From: Mesobacterium_A sp034670065
Lineage (GTDB): Bacteria; Pseudomonadota; Alphaproteobacteria; Rhodobacterales; Rhodobacteraceae
Length of the DNA: 64,000 nucleotides
Reading direction: 5' to 3'
NCBI GenBank assembly: GCA_034670065.1
Contig: JAXMOG010000001.1
Location: 186,001-250,000, forward strand
Shown here: positions 1-8,876 of the stretch, piece by piece
Numbering within the stretch: the stretch's first letter is position 1
Layout: every line of letters starts with the position of its first letter
Notes under the pieces: generated by a model
What the model saw: only the letters and a program-made list of their open reading frames with translations
The model's database searches: none
What the model was told of the DNA's origin: nothing
Program-made: the position numbers and the translations under genes

Positions 1-1180
1 ACCCGTCTCGCGCGGCATCCCATGCCTGACGGATGGCGGCAACGCCGCTGGCCGCGCCCATAGGGTGGCCATGAATGCCGCCGCCGCCCAGATACATCAG
101 ATCCAGTGTGCGGCCCGTTCGTTCATAGGTTTCAACAGCTTGGCCGCCCCACTGACCAGAGCAGACCACCGGCAAGGCACGATCATCCTCATGAAAGATG
201 GGGGTCATCACATCGTCAAACGACCGCACGAAGCTTTCGTCTGGTTCCCAATACTTGGCTCGGATTCCGTTGATCTGAAACTGATCTACCCCCAGAAGTC
301 GCCAGATTTTTTGGTAGGCCCGAAACTCCATTCCAAGGCCGGGATGCCGGGTCAGAATATCCCAGCCGTTGCGATGGGCATGCAGGCACAGACCAGAGCG
401 TTTGCGCAGATAGGACATTCCGCCATAACCAACAGAATTGATGTTGATCACCGCGGCATTGCCGCCTTCGGACATCACCAGATCATGGTTGCGCATCATC
501 ACGTCAGGGTCAGCCGAGGAGATGCCAAAGGCATACATCACCTTCTTACCAGTCTTTTGTTCATGGTCTTTGATCACTGGCATGATCGCCTTGACCCTTG
601 CTTCCAGCGGCGAATAGCCGGGGCTCATCAGCTTTTCATCGTCTTTGATGAAATCGACACCTGCTTCGCACAGTTGTTTGATGACCGCAGCCGCTTCTTC
701 GGGCAACAGCCCAAGGGATGGTTTGATAATCGACGCGATGATCGGCCCTTCGCTGACCCCGGTCAGGCGGCGGGTGCCAGCGATGCCGAATTGCGGGCCG
801 GGATGGCAGGCCCACTCTGGTGGCAGGTCAATATCCATCACCCGTACGCCCGTTAAGCCCCGCACCGCAAAAACACCGCCGATGGTGATGGTGATCAGCG
901 CGGCGATATCTGTTCCGACGGCCTCAAGCGGATAGGCGATCACGACATCTGCGCGATTGTAGGGGCCGGGTCCGGCGTCTGGAAGGGATGGCGTGTTGGT
1001 TGGGGGCAGAGGCGAAATCTGTACAACAGATGCGGCACAACGTGCCTGGACTTCGGCGGTTTCACCGGGCAGTTCCGTGAACGTACCGGTTGATTGGTCA
1101 GACGCGATTTTTGCGGCCAATGCTTCTATGCTGCCAGATGTTTCCAGCCGGTATGTGACGTTGATGGATGTGTTTGTCAT
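1..1180 (-). CDS. RuBisCO-like protein (form IV family), 3' end cut by window edge
   Basis: This is an open frame of 393 codons starting at ATG 1180-1178 and running off the left edge. An AAAGAGG-like ribosome site precedes the start. The translation has the RuBisCO large-chain fold signatures: IIKPSLGL (Lys153, equivalent to Lys175 of plant RuBisCO), GVDFIKDDE (Lys179, Asp181, Glu182, equivalent to the carbamylated Lys and the metal ligands), an HAHR segment, and a GGGGIHGHPMG phosphate loop near the cut end. Several RuBisCO substrate residues differ: the second Lys of KPKLGL is Ser, and no His is seen where His327 is expected. I therefore call it a RuBisCO-like protein rather than a CO2-fixing enzyme. 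Related proteins act as enolases, isomerases or decarboxylases, for example OiaX of 3-oxo-isoapionate phosphate catabolism. The substrate here is unknown. It is divergent from a FadR-type regulator, which suggests inducible catabolism. Confidence 0.85.
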   Translation of the reverse strand, partial: MTNTSINVTYRLETSGSIEALAAKIASDQSTGTFTELPGETAEVQARCAASVVQISPLPPTNTPSLPDAGPGPYNRADVVIAYPLEAVGTDIAALITITIGGVFAVRGLTGVRVMDIDLPPEWACHPGPQFGIAGTRRLTGVSEGPIIASIIKPSLGLLPEEAAAVIKQLCEAGVDFIKDDEKLMSPGYSPLEARVKAIMPVIKDHEQKTGKKVMYAFGISSADPDVMMRNHDLVMSEGGNAAVININSVGYGGMSYLRKRSGLCLHAHRNGWDILTRHPGLGMEFRAYQKIWRLLGVDQFQINGIRAKYWEPDESFVRSFDDVMTPIFHEDDRALPVVCSGQWGGQAVETYERTGRTLDLMYLGGGGIHGHPMGAASGVAAIRQAWDAARDG

Positions 1181-1386
1181 CGGTATGCCTCTTTGATCAT
1201 GACACACAGTAATGATCATCATACCAGTTTGCAATAATTTCATCGTTCAGGATTTGCCGAATGGCACAGAACGGGCTAAATGCCTTGAAATAGCGATAAA
1301 CAGCGCAGAAATTGACACATCAGTATGTGGTCAACTCGTCATGTATGTGCAACAGTCAATGAAACATTTTGGAAACGTCGAAACAA
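1181..1386. promoter_or_regulatory. Divergent promoter region of RuBisCO-like gene and FadR-type regulator
   Basis: This is an AT-richer intergenic stretch of about 200 bases shared by two divergent genes. It holds a pair of GATCAT-containing palindromic segments (TGATCATGA near 1192-1202 and ATGATCAT near 1213-1220). A TGGTCAACT segment near 1328 partly resembles the TGGTN3ACCA type of site bound by FadR-family proteins. No single operator is convincing. Autoregulation and control of the divergent gene are inferred from the arrangement. Confidence 0.35.
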
Positions 1387-2121
1387 ATGGCTTCAGATTC
1401 AAAGAGCGGCCCGATCACTCCACAGGCGCCAATTGTGCGTCAAAAACTATCCGATCAGGTGTTTGATCGATTGTGGGACATGATTCAATCTGGTGAGCTT
1501 GCTCCGGGTGACGCCATGCCATCGGAACGCGCCTTGATGGAGAGATTTTCCGTCGGGCGCCCTGCGGTGCGCGAAGCGTTGCAGACCATGGCAAACAAGG
1601 GTTTGATTTCCATTTCTCATGGTGAGCGAAGCCGGGTGAACAAACTGACCGCCGGTATCGCGTTTGACCAGGTGGATGACATCGCCAAGCTGTTGCTTTC
1701 GACAGAGCCAGCCAATCTGGAGCACCTAAAGCAGCTGCGAAAAATTCTGGAGGCCGGGTCCGTCCAAATTGCCGCTCGGCAATGCACGCCATCCGATGTT
1801 GCGGACCTTCGGGGGCTTGTTGCCGACCAACGCAGCAAGCTGGGGCAAGACCAAGCGTTTATCGAAGCGGATATCGCCTTTCATGTTGCGATCGCTGAAA
1901 TCACCGGAAATCCGCTGATCAAAGCTGTAACCAAAGCGATGCTGTCTTGGTTGTTTCAATACTACAAACCGCTGTTGCTGTGGTCTGGTCGTGAAAAGAC
2001 AACTTTGCTGGAACATGAGCGCATTGTTGATTTTCTGGAAAGCAAAGATGTTGAAGGTTCTGTAAAAATGATGCGCGACCATCTTGGCCGGTCCGACACG
2101 TTGTACGACGCAACCAAGTAA
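1387..2121 (+). CDS. FadR-family (GntR superfamily) transcriptional regulator
   Basis: This 244-residue DNA-binding regulator has an N-terminal winged helix: RQKLSDQVFDRLWDMIQSG, then PSERALMERFSVGRPAVREAL, the GntR recognition helix. An all-helical FCD ligand-binding domain follows, with the characteristic D..FH..I....GN segment (EADIAFHVAIAEITGNPL). An in-frame TTG lies upstream at 1369, but ATG 1387 gives the normal spacing of about 20 residues before the winged helix, so I chose it. The gene is divergent from the RuBisCO-like gene, the usual arrangement for a local repressor relieved by a catabolic intermediate. The effector is unknown; FCD regulators usually bind carboxylates or sugar acids. 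Confidence 0.85.
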   Translation: MASDSKSGPITPQAPIVRQKLSDQVFDRLWDMIQSGELAPGDAMPSERALMERFSVGRPAVREALQTMANKGLISISHGERSRVNKLTAGIAFDQVDDIAKLLLSTEPANLEHLKQLRKILEAGSVQIAARQCTPSDVADLRGLVADQRSKLGQDQAFIEADIAFHVAIAEITGNPLIKAVTKAMLSWLFQYYKPLLLWSGREKTTLLEHERIVDFLESKDVEGSVKMMRDHLGRSDTLYDATK

Positions 2122-2287
2122 CGTTTGCCCGGCCCGAAGCGCCTGTATGCCGGGGGTGGTTTGGGGTATCGGCCCCCTCGTTAGCGGGTTTTGTTAACCT
2201 CGTTTTCAAACATTGTGAAATTTACTGCCCGATAACCTTTGGTGATCGGCCGATGGTCACTGCATTGCGCGCAAATTGGTGGTCATG

Positions 2288-2316
2288 TTGACACAAACCA
2301 AGAACAGCAGTAGAAC
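2288..2316 (+). promoter_or_regulatory. lexA promoter with SOS box (GAAC-N7-GAAC)
   Basis: TTGACA at 2288-2293 is a good -35 element. After a 17-base spacer, TAGAAC at 2311-2316 can serve as -10. GAAC at 2302-2305 and GAAC at 2313-2316, separated by seven bases, form the direct-repeat LexA site known in Rhodobacter and rhizobia (GTTC-N7-GTTC on the other strand). The site overlaps the spacer and the -10, so LexA bound here should block RNA polymerase and autoregulate lexA, whose start is 33 bases downstream. Confidence 0.8.
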
Positions 2317-2348
2317 AAAACGAGATACAGGCTAGGGAGGCGAGGAAA

Positions 2349-3044
2349 ATGCTGACCAAAAAACAATTGGATTTGCTGGATTTTATTCACACGCGTATGC
2401 AACGCGATGGTGTTCCCCCCAGTTTCGATGAAATGAAAGAGGCGCTGGATTTGCGGTCCAAATCCGGCATTCACCGTTTGATCACCGCGCTGGAAGAGCG
2501 TGGGTTTATTCGGCGGATGGCGCATCGGGCGCGGGCGATTGAGATCGTAAAGCTGCCTGACAGTCTGGCGTCCAAGTCAGCCGGGTTCACGCCACGGGTT
2601 ATTGAAGGGGATCGGCCCAGCCGACGACCTGCGGATGCCCAAACGGTGAATGATGGTGAAATCGCCCATCTGCCGTTGGTTGGGCGTATCGCGGCCGGTG
2701 TTCCGATTGAGGCGGTGAATGATGCACCGCCGCAGATCGTTGTGCCCGGACAGATGTTGACCACCGACGCCAAACATTACGCGCTGGAGGTCAAAGGCGA
2801 CTCGATGATCGAAGCCGGGATCAACGATGGTGATGTGGTGATCATCCGCGAAACCAGCGCAGCGGATAACGGTGAAATCGTTGTGGCTCAGGTGGAAAAC
2901 TATGAGGCCACGCTGAAACGCTATCGTCGTCAGGGGGATACGGTGGTTCTGGAAGCTGCCAATCCGGCGTATGAGCCCCGCGTTTTGCCAGCCGGTCAGG
3001 TAGAGGTTCAGGGGCGTCTGGTCGGATTGATCCGCACCTACTGA
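2349..3044 (+). CDS. lexA: SOS repressor LexA
   Basis: This 231-residue repressor of DNA-damage genes loses activity when RecA filaments trigger self-cleavage. The N-terminal winged-helix domain (residues 1-68) starts with the family pattern LTKKQLDLLDFI and is followed by a linker of about 35 residues, typical of alphaproteobacterial LexA. The C-terminal S24 peptidase domain shows the Ala116-Gly117 cleavage site (VGRIAAG), nucleophile Ser152 (GDSM) and catalytic Lys190 (ATLKR). ATG 2349 has the strong ribosome site GGGAGGCGAGG. An SOS box lies just upstream and a second one lies in front of uvrA in this window. The 3' end overlaps the convergent comEC by 7 bases. Confidence 0.97.
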   Translation: MLTKKQLDLLDFIHTRMQRDGVPPSFDEMKEALDLRSKSGIHRLITALEERGFIRRMAHRARAIEIVKLPDSLASKSAGFTPRVIEGDRPSRRPADAQTVNDGEIAHLPLVGRIAAGVPIEAVNDAPPQIVVPGQMLTTDAKHYALEVKGDSMIEAGINDGDVVIIRETSAADNGEIVVAQVENYEATLKRYRRQGDTVVLEAANPAYEPRVLPAGQVEVQGRLVGLIRTY

Positions 3045-5053
3045 TCTGCAACGTCGGGGCGCCACAACCGGTGCCCCGTTAACATACTGTCACTTTCAAA
3101 AGAGTATGCTGCCCCTTGGCGGTATCCGGCGATGGCGCCGCTGTCGCTTAGATGCAGGCTGTCAAAAACCGTGCAAGGCCAATCACCTGGCAAGGGCTGA
3201 TTGGACACCACGATGTCCCCGTTTGAGCATCCTTCAAACGCTTGCACTGCGCGTTTTCCCCTTATGTGATGTATCTTTGGTTGGTCAGCAGTTGGCCATT
3301 TGGCGGCCGCTGTGGGCTGGTCTGCGGACTCTCCGTCATTGGCCAGCCAGATACCGGCCACGAATCCTGCGCCCTTGTCCCGGCTCAATGACCGGCCTTG
3401 GGGTGTCATAACCCCAACCAATGCGCCGTCTTGCGATATCAGGATATCTGGCCGCTGTGCCTGCCCCCACATCCAAATCGACAAGACCAACGGCACAGCC
3501 CCCAGACCGCGCAATGCGCCACGCCATAAGACCAACCACAATGCGCCGAGTGTCATCAAAGGCAATACAATCGCCGGCGGCATCATCACAGGGCGGACAG
3601 CCTGGGGCCTGTCCCCAATCCAGTGGGCGACGGTCAGAATCCATTCGATACCCTGCCCCATGATCATCAGGCCAATCTGCTCTGCCCCGAAGGGGGCCAG
3701 CACAGCGGCCAAAATCGCGGCGGGCATCACCACCGTCCCCATCACAGGCACCGCAGCGACATTGGCGATCAGACCCATTTGCGCGAACTGATTGAAATGC
3801 GCCATAGCAAACGGGGCGGTGGCGGAACCGGCAACAAAGGACGATATCACCACCGTCAGCACGGCCCCCAAGGGGCGTGGCAGTCGAGGGCGGCCAGCGT
3901 CCCGAAGCCAGCCAAAGGCGGCAACCAGTGCTGTGGTCGCTGCGAAAGACATTTGAAAGCCGGGGCCGGTTAGAGTTTCGGGGCGTAGCGATAAAATCAC
4001 CAATGCGGCCAAGGCAACTGCGCGCAGGCTTAATGCGCGTCGGTTCAGCATTACGGCGATCAAAATCGTGCCGGTCATGATAAAGGCGCGTTCCGTGGCC
4101 ACACGTTGTCCTGACAGCAGCAGATAAGCGGCTGCGGCCAGCAGCGCGCCGCCTGCGGCAATCTCTTTCACCGGCCAGCGCTGCCCATACCGTGGCATCA
4201 AAACCAAGGCCAAGCGCAACGCCCCAAAGACCAGTCCGGACAGCAAGCCGATATGCAGGCCAGAGATCGCCAGCAAATGCGCCAAATTCGACCGGCGCAG
4301 CGCTTCCATGGTGTCTTGTGACACGCCCATCCGATCTCCGGTCAGAATGGCGGCAGCAAAGGCTCCTTGCGGCCCGGGCAACCTGTTGCGAATGGCCTGA
4401 GACATATCGTGGCGCAAACGGGCAATGAGCAACGCGTTTTCTGACGGCGGACTCCACGCCAGAACCGGGCTGCGGGTGTAGCCCACAGCACCCAGCCGTT
4501 GAAACCAGGCATGACGGCGAAAATCGAATCCGCCTGGCTCTGCTGCGCCGCGTGGTGGTGACAAAAAGGCGTTCAAGATCACAGTTTTGCCGGGTGTCAG
4601 CGCGGTAAATCCTTGGGTACCGTGAAGTGATACGCGCAGGCGGGTCGGCGAGGGGGCACGCCTTGGTGTCAGTTGAATTTGATCCAGCGTGATGCGCACC
4701 GCATCAGAGGCAGAGCGGTCAACGATGCGGATGCGCCCTTGCACCGGACCGTAGTAGTGCCCTTGCAGCACGGGCCCGGCGACCCAATGCGCCCGCGTCC
4801 CGGCAAGGCCAAAACCCAATGTCATGATCGCAATACCGGACAGCAAGATCGAACCGCTGCCGGGCAACCAACGGGCGATCAGCAGGCCAATGATGGCGCC
4901 AAGGCCGGACAGGGACAGCATCCAGATCGGTGGCTCACTGCGCAGTGAAAAATAGGTGCCGATTCCGGCCCCCATCAGTATCGCCGCCCAACCGACCAAA
5001 TGGCCCCGTTGCGCCTGAAGCTGCGAATCCAGCCAGCGGGCCATTGCCCCCAT
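3038..5053 (-). CDS. comEC: ComEC/Rec2-family DNA uptake channel protein
   Basis: This 671-residue integral membrane protein forms the inner-membrane channel for single-stranded DNA in natural transformation. It has an N-terminal DUF4131 region with membrane segments, a soluble part (about residues 100-200), and then the Competence domain with many hydrophobic helices (about 210-530). That domain contains the family block LRRSNLAHLLAISGLHIGLLSG. The C-terminal part (about 530-671) does not show the HxHxDH metal-binding motif of the metallo-beta-lactamase domain found in full-length ComEC, so it may lack nuclease-like activity. An in-frame ATG at 5044 is an alternative start. It is divergent from gltX and convergent with lexA, and no other competence genes are nearby. 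Confidence 0.88.
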   Translation of the reverse strand: MGAMARWLDSQLQAQRGHLVGWAAILMGAGIGTYFSLRSEPPIWMLSLSGLGAIIGLLIARWLPGSGSILLSGIAIMTLGFGLAGTRAHWVAGPVLQGHYYGPVQGRIRIVDRSASDAVRITLDQIQLTPRRAPSPTRLRVSLHGTQGFTALTPGKTVILNAFLSPPRGAAEPGGFDFRRHAWFQRLGAVGYTRSPVLAWSPPSENALLIARLRHDMSQAIRNRLPGPQGAFAAAILTGDRMGVSQDTMEALRRSNLAHLLAISGLHIGLLSGLVFGALRLALVLMPRYGQRWPVKEIAAGGALLAAAAYLLLSGQRVATERAFIMTGTILIAVMLNRRALSLRAVALAALVILSLRPETLTGPGFQMSFAATTALVAAFGWLRDAGRPRLPRPLGAVLTVVISSFVAGSATAPFAMAHFNQFAQMGLIANVAAVPVMGTVVMPAAILAAVLAPFGAEQIGLMIMGQGIEWILTVAHWIGDRPQAVRPVMMPPAIVLPLMTLGALWLVLWRGALRGLGAVPLVLSIWMWGQAQRPDILISQDGALVGVMTPQGRSLSRDKGAGFVAGIWLANDGESADQPTAAAKWPTADQPKIHHIRGKRAVQAFEGCSNGDIVVSNQPLPGDWPCTVFDSLHLSDSGAIAGYRQGAAYSFESDSMLTGHRLWRPDVADQ

Positions 5054-5132
5054 GCTTGTGCCTTTCGACCTGCGCGGTTAAGGATCCCGCAACAAATATC
5101 CCCGACAAAGTTTCCGAAAGGTTAAAAGGTTT

Positions 5133-6545
5133 ATGACCGCTCAGATCGTCACGCGTTTTGCCCCTTCGCCCACCGGCTATTTACATATCGGCGGCGCACG
5201 CACCGCTTTGTTTAACTGGCTTTTCGCCAGGGGCCGCGGTGGCAAATTCCTATTGCGGATCGAAGATACAGATCGCGCCCGATACACGCCCGAGGCGACC
5301 GAGGCGATTCTGAAGGGCTTGGATTGGTTGGGGTTGGATCACGATGACGAGGTGATCAGCCAGTTTGAGCGCGCGGATCGGCATCGCGAAGTTGCGCTGG
5401 AGCTGTTGGCAAAAGGCGCGGCCTACAAGTGTTTTTCCACGCAGGAAGAGATCGAGTCGTTTCGTGAAGCTGCGCGCGCGGAAAAGCGTTCGACCTTGTT
5501 TCAAAGCCCGTGGCGGGATGCAGATGCCGCGACACACCCGGATGCGCCTTATGTGATCCGCTTGAAGACGGCGCAGAACGGGGCAACGGTGATTCACGAT
5601 CAGGTTCAAGGTGACGTGACGATCCGCAATGATCAGTTGGATGACATGATCTTGCTGCGGTCTGACGGCACGCCGGTTTATATGCTGGCCGTGGTTGTGG
5701 ATGACCACGATATGGGCGTGACCCATGTAATTCGTGGCGATGACCACCTGAACAATGCCGCACGACAAATGGGAATCTATAGCGCTATGGGCTGGGATCT
5801 GCCGGTCTACGCCCATATCCCGCTGATTCACGGCCCGGACGGCAAGAAACTGTCCAAGCGCCATGGCGCACTGGGCGTCGAGGAATATCAGGCCATGGGA
5901 TACCCGGCTGAAGGCATGCGCAACTATCTGGCGCGCTTGGGCTGGAGCCACGGGGATGATGAATTTTTCAGCGATGCGCAGGCAAAAGAGTGGTTTGATC
6001 TGGACGGAATTGGCAAAAGCCCGGCCCGTTTTGACTTTAAAAAGCTGGAAAACGTCTGTGGTCAGCATCTTGCAGTGATGGAAAATGCTGCGGTGCTGCA
6101 TGGATTGATCGGATATCTGGAGGCTTCGGGTCAAAAATCATTGAATGAGACACAGAAAAATGGATTGATGCGTGCGATGTATTGCCTCAAGGATCGGGCG
6201 CGCACCTACCCTCAAGTTATTGAAAAGGCACATTTCGTTCTGGCTGAACAGCCAATTGTGCCCGATGAAAAGGCACTAAAAAATCTTGATACGGTATCCC
6301 GTGGTATACTGGCGTCGTTGACGCCGCATCTGCAAAATGCTAGCTGGACCCGAGACGAATTAGAGGCGGTTACATCCCAGTTTGCCGAAAGCAACGGGAC
6401 GAAATTCGGAAAGCTGGCCGGCCCACTTCGGGCTGCACTAGCCGGACGGGCAGTAACCCCCAGTGTATTCGACATGATGTTAGTTCTGGGCCGCGAAGAA
6501 AGCCTTGCGCGGTTGGCCCAGGCTTCGGCTGGCACTGACACCTGA
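5133..6545 (+). CDS. gltX: Glutamyl-tRNA synthetase
   Basis: This 470-residue class I aminoacyl-tRNA synthetase charges tRNA-Glu (or, as a non-discriminating enzyme, also tRNA-Gln). The ATP-binding HIGH motif appears as HIGG at residues 18-21 within FAPSPTGYLHIGGARTALFNW. The KMSKS loop appears as KLSKR at 239-243. The remainder is the helical anticodon-binding domain. Length is normal. Alphaproteobacteria often carry two gltX copies, and which one this is cannot be decided from the window. It is followed by gltA after about 90 bases and is probably transcribed separately. Confidence 0.96.
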   Translation: MTAQIVTRFAPSPTGYLHIGGARTALFNWLFARGRGGKFLLRIEDTDRARYTPEATEAILKGLDWLGLDHDDEVISQFERADRHREVALELLAKGAAYKCFSTQEEIESFREAARAEKRSTLFQSPWRDADAATHPDAPYVIRLKTAQNGATVIHDQVQGDVTIRNDQLDDMILLRSDGTPVYMLAVVVDDHDMGVTHVIRGDDHLNNAARQMGIYSAMGWDLPVYAHIPLIHGPDGKKLSKRHGALGVEEYQAMGYPAEGMRNYLARLGWSHGDDEFFSDAQAKEWFDLDGIGKSPARFDFKKLENVCGQHLAVMENAAVLHGLIGYLEASGQKSLNETQKNGLMRAMYCLKDRARTYPQVIEKAHFVLAEQPIVPDEKALKNLDTVSRGILASLTPHLQNASWTRDELEAVTSQFAESNGTKFGKLAGPLRAALAGRAVTPSVFDMMLVLGREESLARLAQASAGTDT

Positions 6546-6632
6546 AACGGGAAACTGTTTTACGTCTTTGCAAGGCCTCGGATATAAAAGCGCCCGGCGC
6601 CCTGCGCCTGGACCGACATGAAGGGACCAAGA

Positions 6633-7931
6633 ATGGCTGACACTAAGAAAATCGCGACGTTGACTATAGACGGCAACGAATACGAAATGCCGATCCACTC
6701 GCCAAGCGTTGGGCCAGACGTTCTGGACATTCGTAAGCTGTACGCCCAGGCGGGCGTGTTTACCTATGATCCCGGCTATACCTCGACTGCGAGCTGTGAC
6801 AGCACCATCACCTATATCGATGGTGAAGAAGGTATTTTGCTGCACCGTGGTTACCCGATCGACCAGCTGGCGGAAAAATCGCATTACTTGGAAGTGTGTT
6901 ATCTGCTGCTGTACGGCGAATTGCCAACAGCTGCTGAGCTGGAGCATTTTGAAGGCACGATCACGCGCCACACCATGATCCATGAGCAGATGCACAACTT
7001 CTTCCGTGGTTTCCGCCGCGATGCGCATCCGATGGCCACCATGGTGGGTGTGGTTGGCGCCATGTCTGCGTTCTATCACGACAGCACCGACATCAGCGAT
7101 CAACGTCAGCGCGAAATCGCGTCGCACCGTCTGGTTGCCAAGATGCCAACCATTGCTGCGATGGCCTATAAGTATTCGATCGGTCAGCCGTTTGTGTACC
7201 CGCGCAATGATCTGGATTACGCTGCCAACTTCCTGAACATGTGCTTTGCTGTTCCGGCAGAGGAATATCATGTGGATCCGATCCTGGCCCGCGCGATGGA
7301 CCGCATCTTTACCCTGCACGCTGATCACGAACAGAACGCGTCCACCTCTACGGTGCGTTTGGCTTCGTCCTCCGGTGCGAACCCGTTTGCCTGTATCGCG
7401 GCTGGTATTGCCTGCCTTTGGGGCCCGGCACACGGTGGCGCCAACCAGGCATGTCTGGAAATGTTGAAGGAAATCGGTTCGGTTGACCGCATTCCTGAAT
7501 ACCTTGCCCGCGCCAAGGACAAGGACGATCCATTCCGTCTGATGGGCTTTGGCCACCGCGTTTACAAAAACTTCGACCCTCGGGCGAAGGTGATGAAACA
7601 GTCTGCGGACGAGGTTCTGGACCTGCTGGGTGTCGAAAACAACCCGATCCTGCAAGTTGCCAAGGAACTGGAAGCAGCGGCTTTGGCTGATCCGTATTTC
7701 GCAGAAAAGAAACTGTTCCCGAACGTGGATTTCTATTCCGGGATTATTCTGGAAGCGATGGGTTTCCCAACTTCGATGTTCACACCGATCTTTGCGCTGT
7801 CGCGTACTGTTGGTTGGGTATCGCAGTGGAAAGAGCAGCTGTCCGATCCTGCGCACCGTATTGGTCGCCCTCGCCAGCTGTATCTTGGCAACACAATTCG
7901 CGACTATTCCGATATCGAAGACCGCAGCTAA
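6633..7931 (+). CDS. gltA: Citrate synthase (type II)
   Basis: This 432-residue enzyme condenses acetyl-CoA and oxaloacetate to citrate, the entry step of the TCA cycle. The catalytic triad is visible: His267 (GPAHGGAN), His308 (GFGHRVYKNFDPRAK) and Asp366 (NVDFYSG), matching His264, His305 and Asp362 of the E. coli hexameric enzyme. I chose ATG 6633 rather than the in-frame ATG 6618 because AAGGGA at 6621-6626 is a well-placed ribosome site and the protein then begins MADTKK at the usual length. TATAAA at 6583-6588 is a plausible -10. A strong terminator follows at 7951. Confidence 0.97.
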   Translation: MADTKKIATLTIDGNEYEMPIHSPSVGPDVLDIRKLYAQAGVFTYDPGYTSTASCDSTITYIDGEEGILLHRGYPIDQLAEKSHYLEVCYLLLYGELPTAAELEHFEGTITRHTMIHEQMHNFFRGFRRDAHPMATMVGVVGAMSAFYHDSTDISDQRQREIASHRLVAKMPTIAAMAYKYSIGQPFVYPRNDLDYAANFLNMCFAVPAEEYHVDPILARAMDRIFTLHADHEQNASTSTVRLASSSGANPFACIAAGIACLWGPAHGGANQACLEMLKEIGSVDRIPEYLARAKDKDDPFRLMGFGHRVYKNFDPRAKVMKQSADEVLDLLGVENNPILQVAKELEAAALADPYFAEKKLFPNVDFYSGIILEAMGFPTSMFTPIFALSRTVGWVSQWKEQLSDPAHRIGRPRQLYLGNTIRDYSDIEDRS

Positions 7932-7950
7932 GTCGCTGGTTCGAAAAGAA

Positions 7951-7979
7951 AACGCCCCCGAATTTCGGGGGCGTTTTTT
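7951..7979. terminator. Bidirectional intrinsic terminator between gltA and paaG-like gene
   Basis: The stem AACGCCCCCG/CGGGGGCGTT has a 5-base loop and is followed by a T run on the plus strand. On the minus strand the exit side also reads T-rich (TTTTCTTTT). It lies between two convergent genes and can stop both. Confidence 0.92.
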
Positions 7980-8012
7980 GTTGCCATAATACCTTGATGG
8001 ATCTGAATGCCG

Positions 8013-8789
8013 TTACCGGCCTTCAAAGCTCGCCGGGCGTTTTTCCAGAAACGCCACCACACCCTCTTTGAAATCACGTGTTTTGCCGCATTCGCCCTGC
8101 AGCTTGCTTTCCAGCGCCAACTGGCTTTCCAGATCATTGCTGAACGACTGTTTCAATGCGTGTTTCGCACGCTGGTACGCCGCTGTTGGACCTTTGGCCA
8201 GAAACGCAGCGCGTGACTTCCAATGGGCTTCAAACCCAAGATCGGGAACTGCTTCCCAGATCATGCCCATCTCATCCGCCTGCTTGGCTGTGATCTTTTC
8301 GGCAAATAGCGACGCGCCCATTGCCTTGGCCAGACCAATTTGACGAGGCAGAAACCATGTGCCGCCTGCATCCGGGATCAGACCAATTTTGGTAAATGCC
8401 TGCATGAAGAACGCGCTTTCACTGGCGATCACCACATCAGCGGCCAGTGCAAGGTTGGCCCCTGCCCCGGCAGCCGCGCCGTTGACGGCCGAAATCGTGG
8501 GCACCGGGCAATCTGTGATGGCGCGCAGCATTGGCACGTATTCGTCCCGCAGGGTGCGTTCCAGGTCCAGATTGTTGACGGTATTGCGATCCCCAAGATC
8601 CTGACCTGAACAAAACGCGCGACCGGACCCGGTTAAAACGACAACGCGGGCGTCTTTGCCACCCTGTGTTACGGCATCGGTGATTTCGGCCCGCATCTGT
8701 GTGTTCAGGGCGTTCATAACGTCAGCACGGTTCATTGTGACAATCGCTACGTCGTCTTTCACGGTATATTCAAGTGTGTCGTAGATCAT
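8013..8789 (-). CDS. Enoyl-CoA hydratase/isomerase family protein, PaaG-like
   Basis: This is a 258-residue crotonase-fold protein. The oxyanion-hole block NGAAAGAG (103-110) and GLIPDAGGTWFLPR (Asp140) are clear. GQDLGDRN and the C-terminal FLEKRPASFEGR closely follow PaaG, the ring-epoxide isomerase (oxepin-forming) of phenylacetyl-CoA degradation, from which I infer a related activity. A general enoyl-CoA hydratase or isomerase role is the alternative, since no other paa genes are in the window. ATG 8789 is preceded by GGGAGCGG; an upstream in-frame ATG at 8819 lacks such a site. It converges on gltA and lies downstream of ccmH on the same strand, about 90 bases away. Confidence 0.8.
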   Translation of the reverse strand: MIYDTLEYTVKDDVAIVTMNRADVMNALNTQMRAEITDAVTQGGKDARVVVLTGSGRAFCSGQDLGDRNTVNNLDLERTLRDEYVPMLRAITDCPVPTISAVNGAAAGAGANLALAADVVIASESAFFMQAFTKIGLIPDAGGTWFLPRQIGLAKAMGASLFAEKITAKQADEMGMIWEAVPDLGFEAHWKSRAAFLAKGPTAAYQRAKHALKQSFSNDLESQLALESKLQGECGKTRDFKEGVVAFLEKRPASFEGR

Positions 8790-8876
8790 TGGCCGCTCCC
8801 AAACCTGTTTCGCTTGCATAAAACACGGTTAGCTTGGGGTTGGCAAAGCGCAACGCGGCGTCAGTACTGCGAAAGA

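Noticed and set aside
6480..7856. Long open frame (458 residues) on the minus strand opposite gltA
   Set aside because: It is antisense to the clear citrate synthase gene, has no family features and no ribosome site. Long antisense frames are common in this base composition.
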